Source: Platerodrilus igneus
Lineage: Eukaryota; Arthropoda; Insecta; Coleoptera; Lycidae
Direction of reading: 5' to 3'
DNA length: 64,000 nt
NCBI GenBank assembly: GCA_036346225.1
Contig: JARFIW010000999.1
Location: forward strand, 7,993,501 to 8,057,500
The translations under genes were made by a program, and so were the position numbers. Within the stretch, counting starts at the first letter, position 1. Every line of letters starts with the position of its first letter. Positions 56,645 to 64,000 of the stretch are shown piece by piece. Below the pieces are notes generated by a model, which was given only the letters and a program-made list of their open reading frames with translations, was not told the DNA's origin and did not search any database.

Positions 56645-56807
56645 TAAATGGGTTAGAGCCCTAATAAGGCCAGGTCTTGGTTACGTAATTATTTAATACA
56701 ACAATTTTGAAAATTTATCAGACAGCTGCACACAAACTTTCAGACAAACAAGCACTATTATCAGCGCGTGCTGATAAATTCGCAATATTTCCATATTAAC
56801 AAGTGCC

Positions 56808-58010
56808 ATGGCCGATAAAAGCAAACACAATATACTAAGGACAACACCAACGACTAGCACCACTATTGCCTTCACATATCCACCGCCTCTAGCATCTGCA
56901 GACTCGCTTATGCCTTTTCAGAAGTCAACCAGGATGTCCCACTCACCACCGCCATTACGATCCAGAGCCTTATCAGTCAGTTCTGTCCTTTCCGATACCC
57001 AAAAGACCAAACGAGCTAGAGATGATGATGTCACGGTTTCAACTATCAACTTATAAAATATAACAACCATTAAGAAAGATCTAACCAAGTATGTTTTCAG
57101 GGACAGCAACAAAATCAACCGCAATGGTGGCTCAATATATCCTGCAGAGAATGCAAGACATCGCCTTAATAGCCTCTGCCGCCTCTCAGGACTACGAGAC
57201 TACCAGACTCCACCAGCTAGAAAAGAACATTAAGACAATTTCGGCACTACAGTTAACAGTACAACCACTATCCACACACATACCACCTACATACGCTCAC
57301 GTTTCAGCCACTACTTCCCAACACACACTACCTACTAAGCCCCTCCCAAAGTCATCACTCTAAAACCAACATCCTCCGATACAACCCCATCCCAGATTCC
57401 TAATATTGTTAAACGAAACCTGCGACCATCCTTATCAGACTTTTAAATCCGTAGTATCCGCCCTTCCAGAACCGCCGTGTCACTGATAAACCTGACATCA
57501 ATATAATTTCCAACCTAACTCAACATATCTGTTCTGTCTACGTTCTAAAACCCAGACAACCCCAACTGATAATATTTGACATAGACCGAGACATACCGAC
57601 TCCAGACATCCTTTCACACCTCTACCAACAAAACTCTCTTCAACACCTCATCCCCGAAAATGAATTTCATTCCGAAACATCCGTAGCCATACGCCGCCCC
57701 AGATTCGATTCCAACGATAACCTCATTCTTAACGTTTCTCCCAGGCTCCGAACGATTTTAACTGCAAGATTCCACGCGTACATAGGTTATAAGTCTTGCA
57801 GAATTCGAGACCTTGTTTCAATCACAAGATGTTACAATTACCAACGCTTTGAACACTCAGCCAAAGTCTGCCGGTCAACAACCACCTGTGGACACTGTGT
57901 TCAAGAACACACCTTAAGATCATGTCTTAATCAATCTCACAACCCATCTGTTCCAACTGCAACGCATTAATCGCCCCCATTACCACTGTTTAACCAGCCC
58001 TAATTGTCCC
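56808..58010 (+). pseudogene. LINE-C ORF1, nucleic-acid-binding protein, broken
   Basis: The ATG at 56808 begins MADKSKHNILRTTPTTSTT, a Ser/Thr/Pro-rich amino end. A stop near 57053 is followed by an ATG at 57091 with a helical part (MVAQYILQRMQDIALIASAA). After more breaks, zinc knuckles can be read at about 57830-58010: CYNYQRFEHSAKVC, then CGHCVQEHTLRSC, then a Cys-rich end with CNA and NCP. Gag-like knuckles of this type are usual for ORF1 of I, R1 and Jockey elements, which bind element RNA. At least four lesions. Confidence 0.8.
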
Positions 58011-58053
58011 GTGTACAAACAATCCCTAGAAATATCTAAATTACGTACTGACC

Positions 58054-58800
58054 ATGGCTACTAATCCCACCACTCAATTTCCTACGCCCACTTATAATCC
58101 CCACCTAACACCCTTTTACATATCACTTATTCAAGCCAACCTCCAACACTCCCACTCCGCAATATTTGAACTTACTCATGTCCTTACCAAACGAAAAATA
58201 TCCTTAGCTGTTCTTCAAGAACCTTACCTTATAACCAACAAAATTCCTAACCTAGCACCGTATACTAGATCCCTTATCTACCCACATCCACTAGACCCTA
58301 ATCTAACAGCAGCCATTATCATCAACAACTCCCAAATCCTTATCCTTATCCTCTCCCACTCTGATCCACAAGTACTAATTGCTGAACTACACTGGAATAC
58401 TGGCTCTATCTATATTATCTCAGCTTACTTTCAATATAACAAAAACATTCAGACATACTTACAACTGGACAACACTTTACAAACCATTACACACAAACCG
58501 AAACTTATATGTGCAGACGCTAACGCACATTCAACGTTATGGTACATGACACCACTGATGACAAAGACACCCTCCTAGAAGATTTTATCTTACAATACAA
58601 CTTATCCATCCTAAATACTCAATCAAACACTCCAGCCTGAGAATGATTAACCCACAGCTCCAATAATGACGTTACCCTCGCCACCCCATCAGCCCGTAAT
58701 TTAATTGACTTTTGGAATATATCCCACCTAATAACCTCGAACAACCACAATCCAATAACATTCAACATCCTTCCCAACCGCCCACCACGCCAATTCGACA
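58054..58800 (+). pseudogene. LINE-C ORF2 endonuclease domain, broken
   Basis: ORF2 opens with ATG at 58054. Endonuclease motifs: LIQANLQHSHSAIFEL (residues 25-40, equivalent to 'QiN..hs'), LAVLQEPYLITNKIPN (about 50, catalytic Glu), ISAYFQYN (about 128) and LICADANAHSTLWY (about 150, catalytic Asp). A frame break near 58560 precedes the last motif, which reads NNHNPITFNI near 58741-58770 instead of SDHNPI. That changes the conserved Asp. The enzyme would nick the target to prime reverse transcription. Confidence 0.83.
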
Positions 58801-59338
58801 AATTGTCATCCTATAACACAAATAAAGCAGACTGGCCCCGCTCCTTAAAATCCCTGAGAAACCACATTTCTAACCCCCAACCTGCCTTACCACAAAGTTC
58901 CCAACCAACCCTACTCGCAAACTCCACTGTCCAAAATATCCATCGTGCTGCATCCCCACTACCATCCCAACAAGATACCACACTACTCGCAGGACACCCT
59001 GGTGGAGTCTTACATTACAAGACACAAGACGGCGACTAAACACCCTACGACACAAAATACAACGACTACGCAGACTCACAGTTTCAAATGACCACACAGC
59101 ACTATTGAGCACACAATATCAACAATTGCGATCAAGTTTCAAAAGTTCCATCTATAAGACTAAGAAGAACCATCTACGAAACATTGTTGACCACCCCGAT
59201 GTCGATCCTTAGAAAACTTATCGCAGGTTAGTAAAATTCCCTCCAAATCAAATCCTAACTACGCCCACATCACTCCAAAATCCCACCATCCAAAATACTT
59301 TATCCCTCCTATTAAACACTGCAATCCCACTTACTTCT

Positions 59339-59925
59339 ATGGATACCCATTCCTTCCAACAAGACCAAATCATCTCCAATTGCGAAACTCCTCCTAACAC
59401 AACTCCAGATGATATCCGTGACACCAACGTTCTTGACTCCATTGTTTCCAAATTAAACCCACATAAATCTCTAGGTCCTGATCACCTCACAAACACCATC
59501 ATCCAAAAATCATGGCCAGTAATCCGTCAACCTGTCATCCAACTATTCCAAGTATGCCAAACCACCATATCTTTGCTGGCACCTTTAAACATGCTAACAT
59601 TACCTTACTACTGAAACCTGCAAAATTCCCTAAAAACCCATCTTTCTACTGTCCAAATGCTCTTCTTTCATCCATCGGTAAACGCCTTGAAAAGCTGATC
59701 CTGCAAAAACTCCAATCACACATCGAAAATTACTCCCTGATTTCCCATAACCAATACGGGTTCCGCCAAGGTCACAGCGCAGAAAAAACAATCTTTTTCT
59801 TAATCTCCAAAGTCCGATCAGCACAATCCAAATACGTTACAGAAATTTTCTTTGATTTCCACTCCGCCTTTGATATCCTTTGGTGACCCAATGTCCTAAA
59901 TCAACTCAAAATACTGAATTTCCTC

Positions 59926-59972
<47 letters not shown>

Positions 59973-60858
59973 CACTCAATCATACCCTTCTTCCTGAACA
60001 GCAAGTCTCCGTACAAACTACTTTTCCACTACCATGTTCCTAACACAAGGCTGTCCTCAAGAATCTATTCTTTCACCCACCCTTTGGAACCTATCCATTA
60101 ACCCTCTTCTTGACCTTAATATTCCAAACACAGCTACCTTTGTCTGTGCAGATGACCTTACGTTCCTCATTCACGGAAACTTCCGCCTCTAACTACAATC
60201 CTCTACAAATATCTTAATCCAACATATCGAACAATGGTCAATTCTAAATAAGCAACCCATCTCCCCTATTAAATCCAGAATGTTACTTCCAAAAAGCTTC
60301 CTTGACCTCCGCCGCAGTCTTACTATCTATATCCTAGGAACACCATTAATCTTCTCTGAATCTGTCTTGTACCTCGGTATTCATTTAGTAACCTGTCTGA
60401 AGATGCATACTTTCCTCCAAAAAATCCCTTCAAAAACCAAGTTAATTCTGCACAACATTAAGCAACCATTACCAAAATCAATCCAACTAGCCCTTCCTAC
60501 AAGAAGACTAATCCTGAACAATACTATCATCCCCATCGTCTGCTACGCTGTTGATTCTTTTTATCCCCTCACAACCCTACATTCCCCCGGAATCCTAAAT
60601 CCAATCATACGTCCTTACCTGTTATACGTTTCTCGAGCCTTTCGAACCACCTCAACTGCCTTTCTATACACAATATTAAAAATTCCCCCCTCAGAAATTC
60701 AACTACATCATTTCGTGCAAATCTGTAATCTAAAATTCCTTCGTCCAATCCACCTCCATAATGAAACACTATCCCCAGATACGTACCGCATAATCCCTAC
60801 TTCCGACCTTAAGACTCGTATCTACAACTCTCTCCTTCACTCCAGGCAAGAATTATAG
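59339..60858 (+). pseudogene. LINE-C ORF2 reverse transcriptase, broken by a (TA)n tract
   Basis: The frame 59339-59614 has SKLNPHKSLGPDHLTNTIIQ, the RT entry motif. The frame 59512-59886 has a block ending in LSSIGKRLEKLILQKLQSHI, then NQYGFRQGHSAEKTIFFLI and motif A in FFDFHSAFDILW. A 38-base (TA)n tract (59930-59967) follows. Motif B (FLTQGCPQESILSPTLWNL) is read near 60032-60090 and motif C as VCADDLTFLIHG near 60140-60176, with both Asp residues. The frame 60280-60858 covers thumb and C-terminal parts. Catalytic residues survive, but the copy cannot be read through. Confidence 0.88.
59930..59967. repeat. (TA)n microsatellite inside the RT gene
   Basis: About 19 TA units between RT motifs A and B of LINE-C. 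Confidence 0.97.
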
Positions 60859-61005
60859 TCCTACTCCTATACCGGCAGACACACTCACCAAATATTTCCT
60901 ACCATTACCGACATCCCCACTCACATACAAAATTCCAACCGTACAACTATCCAATTCCTAACTGGTCATGGAAAATTCCGATCCAAACTACACTTCTTCC
61001 ACCTA

Positions 61006-61206
61006 ATGCCCTCTCTTCTATGTCCATGCAATCTTGATTCCCCCGAAACCCCAGAACATCTACTATACCATTGCCCCGCCGTCACACTCATCCGAAATAC
61101 CTTCAAACAAATCATTCAACTCGACCTACTTTCTCCACTACTCGATTTTAAATTCTTAATCACTAACTTTCCCTTTCTTTACATGCCGTCCTACAAGAAA
61201 TTTTAG
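61006..61206 (+). pseudogene. LINE-C ORF2 C-terminal Cys/His motif
   Basis: The frame reads LLCPCNLDSPETPEHLLYHC near its start, a C-x-C...H...C knuckle found at the end of I/R1/Jockey ORF2 proteins. It is followed by a hydrophobic helix region and a stop at 61204. It belongs to the same gene as the RT upstream, with frame breaks between 60860 and 61000. Confidence 0.75.
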
Positions 61207-61440
61207 ACACTAAACCTCCAATACCCCCACTTTAACCCTTCTAACCTGCAATCCCCCTACCCGGATCAAGTTTTTGACGTCACCCGAAGGTAGAAGCGAG
61301 TCTGAGAAAAAGACCACCTAAAATCGAATGAACTTTAATTTATTTTGTTTTTCTTAATTGTTTACTTTCTTTTTATTGAACTTAGACTGTTCAAGCTAAG
61401 ATAGGTCAATGGTCTAGGTATAGTTTAAAATAAAAAATAT

Positions 61441-61459
61441 TCATACATACATACATACA
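61441..61459 (+). repeat. (CATA)n tail of LINE-C
   Basis: Four to five CATA units after an A-rich stretch mark the 3' end of the LINE. Confidence 0.8.
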
Positions 61460-62250
61460 ATATTTATGGAAGTTCTTCTGGTAATTGCAGGATTCTACCC
61501 GACACATCATGTCTGGGAGCGAAAAAGCTGTTTCTAAAAGAAGAGAAATCATCTCGTAAGAGTACAAGAGTGCAAAGAGTACAACTAGGAAATGATGCGC
61601 AAATTAATTTAGTATCATTATTAGAATAAAATATTTAAGCAACGTCATCCTTACTAAAAACCAATAAAGCGAACACCTCAAGATCTTTATAACACGCATT
61701 CTTCTTTCTGGTTAATAACGGTTGCAAAAGTATTCTAATTGCAATTGATTTCTATACGCAATATGCATTGGCTCAACTATTTAACACAAAACTGTACTAG
61801 AAGTTACACGGGAAATAATAAAAATATTAAAAACAATGCTATATGATTAGAAAAGTATTGCAAAAAAAGTTAACCTGTAAGTAAATCGTAGGCGTGAGTT
61901 TTATAACTATTTCCTGGTTTAAAAACCTCAAACCTCATGCGATAATATAAGATAAACCGTACGGTTTTACTATAACACGCACATTTGAATTCTTGCTTTA
62001 ATTGGGTCTAAAAATGAACTATAGGTCTAAATGTTATCCGTAATATCTTTTTCCTGTATGGTAATTTTAGAAATGGTCTACTGAAATTCGAGATTCAACG
62101 TAACTATTTATTGTACATCTAGATTTATCCTATAAACCTATTTTGACATTTAATACGTGTATTCTGGGAAAATTAATAAAAGAATTTATATGTGGTGACA
62201 TTAAATAAGTAGTATCGTTAACGTGGAAAGAATTTGTACTTCGTATTATA
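61460..62250. other. AT-rich spacer, nothing recognised
   Basis: No ORF or repeat could be supported between LINE-C and the mariner. Confidence 0.55.
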
Positions 62251-62252
62251 TA

Positions 62253-63523
62253 AGAGGTTCGTTCAATAAGTCCTCAGATAAAAATAGAAAAAACTTTTTT
62301 TTTTGGATAGATTTTTGTTTTCAACATAATCTCCCTTCAGCTCTACACACTTTTCTAAGCGTTTTTTCAAATTTTTTAAGCCGTCCATAAAATAGAATTT
62401 TGCAAACTCCTCACAAATAGGCATTTGTTTGGGAGATGACCTCCTCGTTAAACGTAAACCTTTGTCCGTCAAGCCAATTCTTCAAGTTGGGAAATAAGAA
62501 AGAGTCACTGGGGGCCAAATCTGACAAATACGGTGGATGTTGTAATAATTGGAACTTTAATTCTATAATTTTGGCCATCGCAACTGCCCAGGTGTACACC
62601 CGTGCATTGTCTTGATGAAAGATGATCTTTTTCCGTTTCAAATGAAGACGTTTTGCCTCGATTTTTTCGCTCAGCCGGTACAAAAACGCCTCATAATATT
62701 CTCCTGTTATTGTTTTTCCCTTTACCAAGTAATCGATGTAGATGATTCTGCGTGCATCCCAAAAGACTGTGACCATAACCTTGCCGGCCGATTTCACAGT
62801 CTTCGTCTTCTTCGGAGCCCATTCGCCTTCGAAAATCCACTGTTTTGGCTGTTCTTTTGTTTCTGGAGTGTAGTGATGTATCCATGTTTCGTTGGCAGTT
62901 ATGTATCGACGCAGAAAATCCCCAGGATTGCAACGGAAAAGCGCCAAATCAGCCTCAGAATCGACCACACGATTGCGTTTATTCTCCACTGTGACCAAAC
63001 GCGACATCCATCTTGTTATTTTTGTGAAAAATTCAAACGATTGTGTCTTCCAATATACTTGTAGCCTCAACTATTTCGCGCACTTTTATTCGTGGATCAT
63101 TTAAAATCATATCGTGGATTTTGTCAATCATTTCGGGGGCTATACATTTTCACAGAGTGTCCGGAACGATGTTCATCTTTTGTGGGTGTACGGTCAGGTT
63201 TAAACTGGTTCACTCAATTGTAAATAGTTACAAATAGAGAAGCACATGTGTCATGAACTTCATCCAACTCAGCTTTGATTTATTTCGCCGTTAACCCTTT
63301 TAAATACAAGTGTTTAATCAGTGCTCGAAACTCACTTTTATCCACTGTTATAATCAAATGAAAGTTTTTACTTCAATCAACAACAAAAATGAAACTACGT
63401 GATGGATACGGCTGAAACTCTAACAGCTGACTAGTTAGGAGTGCTGCTTACTATGAAAATTTTATTTTCCGTACTACGAGCTCCATCTTTTGGATTTTCT
63501 AAGTACTTATTGAACGACCCTCG
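62253..63523 (-). mobile_element. Mariner transposon (DD34D), near full length
   Basis: A 1271-bp element has imperfect terminal inverted repeats: left GGTTCGTTCAATAAGTCCTC near 62256, right (reverse complement) GGGTCGTTCAATAAGTACTT near 63520. TA dinucleotides lie outside, at 62251-62252 and 63524-63525. It carries one decayed transposase gene on the minus strand. Confidence 0.92.
62263..63346 (-). pseudogene. Mariner transposase, catalytic residue lost
   Basis: The N-terminal part (63346-63080), in broken frames, reads DKSEFRALIKHLYLKGLTAK and TPTKDEHRSGHSVK, the mariner helix-turn-helix region. The frame 63070-62411 is open for 219 codons. It has LVTVENKRNRVVDSEADLAL, then ANETWIHHYTPETKEQPKQW, where the first catalytic Asp (normally DETWIH) is Asn. 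FHQDNARVYT (second Asp) and YLSDLAPSDSFLF (third Asp) follow, with exactly 34 residues between the last two. The C-terminus shifts frame near 62440 and ends at 62263. Stops in the N-terminal half and the Asp-to-Asn change make it inactive. Confidence 0.92.
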
Positions 63524-63525
63524 TA

Positions 63526-64000
63526 CCTACATAACTAGTAGACGAGTTTTTAATGTAAGTGGATAGGTCGCAACCAGCCGTATTTCAAATATTTTTCCTA
63601 CATGTTCCAAAATATACCGTGCTAGTCAAAAGTCCCTTCCTCCCTCCTATCTTTTGAACGGTTACATTTATACTAATGAAATTTGGAGGGTAAAAATAAA
63701 TGAATTCACGCTTTTTAACTAGTCGTAATAGGTGACGTATTAGTGATAGATGACGTCATAGAGCTACTGTGACCAATAATTTTAAATAGGACTTTATGAC
63801 AAGTGACATCTCGTTTGAAAGGTATTAATTATATCTACTCAATCATACTAATTTTTTTTTGGGTTTAAGCTGATTTTAATAGATGAATTTAATAAATGCT
63901 AAAATTACATTTACTTAATAAACATTCTAAAGTCCAGCTCTGGTTAATTTACAAAAAATTGACGTTTTTTAATTCTCCCGTTTTTTACTTTGCTGCGTTA
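63526..64000. other. AT-rich end of window, possible element end
   Basis: No ORF. Near 63619-63665 the sequence CCGTGCTAGTCAAAAGTCCC followed by TTTTGAACGGTTA looks like the end of a repeated element that would continue beyond the window. No partner repeat is visible here. Confidence 0.3.

Larger units (their letters stand above)
56808..61459 (+). mobile_element. LINE-C, I/R1/Jockey-like non-LTR retrotransposon
   Basis: The plus strand is markedly C-rich and G-poor throughout, unlike its surroundings. In order: ORF1 with CCHC knuckles (56808-58010), ORF2 with endonuclease (58054-58790), RT (59400-60860), C-terminal Cys/His motif (about 61020) and a 3' tail ending in CATA repeats (61441-61459). 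Two ORFs, an AP-type endonuclease and a simple-repeat tail fit the I/R1/Jockey group. Many frame breaks; inactive. Confidence 0.88.

Noticed and set aside
1..64000. CRISPR arrays, bacterial operons, ribosome binding sites, integrated bacterial DNA
   Set aside because: No regular short repeats with spacers and no long bacterial-type ORFs. All sizeable coding stretches are eukaryotic mobile elements.

Overview
The window looks like AT-rich nuclear DNA of an arthropod, most likely an insect. The evidence is the element spectrum: a gypsy/errantivirus-type provirus with an env region, BEL/Pao retrotransposons, a mariner (DD34D), two transposases of the IS630-Tc1-mariner DD41D type, several LINEs and a tRNA-derived SINE. 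No complete host gene is visible. The best host candidate is one possible first coding exon at 4833-5013 (-). Nothing looks bacterial, and there is no CRISPR array.

Layout. 1-5250: AT-rich DNA with short unrecognised ORFs, a (CA)n tract and the candidate exon. 5268-9850: a SINE, a broken BEL/Pao copy on the minus strand (BEL-3), a LINE fragment and a second SINE. 10346-11659: a DD41D transposon with perfect 30-bp terminal repeats. 13670-16344: a minus-strand LINE with a PHD finger, reverse transcriptase, CCHC knuckle and restriction-like endonuclease remnant. 18398-27055: a gypsy-group provirus with gag, pol, env and two LTRs, all heavily broken.

27435-48700 is a nested stack. A LINE copy (LINE-A1) was split by BEL-1 (28675-35255, identical LTRs, TSD gacat) inside its endonuclease domain. 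The same LINE was split again near its 3' end by BEL-2 (37243-47870, minus strand, TSD gtgta). BEL-2 itself carries a 440-bp MITE that split its RT reading frame and about 4 kb of unexplained DNA. A SINE with a 14-bp TSD sits just beyond.

48490-54720: more LINE-A copies broken by unknown DNA. 56522-56644: a 123-bp near-perfect palindrome flanked by TA. 56808-61459: an I/R1/Jockey-like LINE (LINE-C) with ORF1 and ORF2 remnants. 62253-63523: a mariner that has lost its first catalytic Asp.

The genes do not form a pathway. They are layers of mobile elements whose nesting gives a relative order of insertion. Many single-base frameshifts fall in homopolymer runs, so part of the apparent decay may be base-calling error. 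The strongest candidates for something new are the unexplained 4-kb insert in BEL-2, the 440-bp MITE, the 123-bp palindrome, the PHD-finger LINE and an unrecognised 99-codon ORF at 51220-51519.
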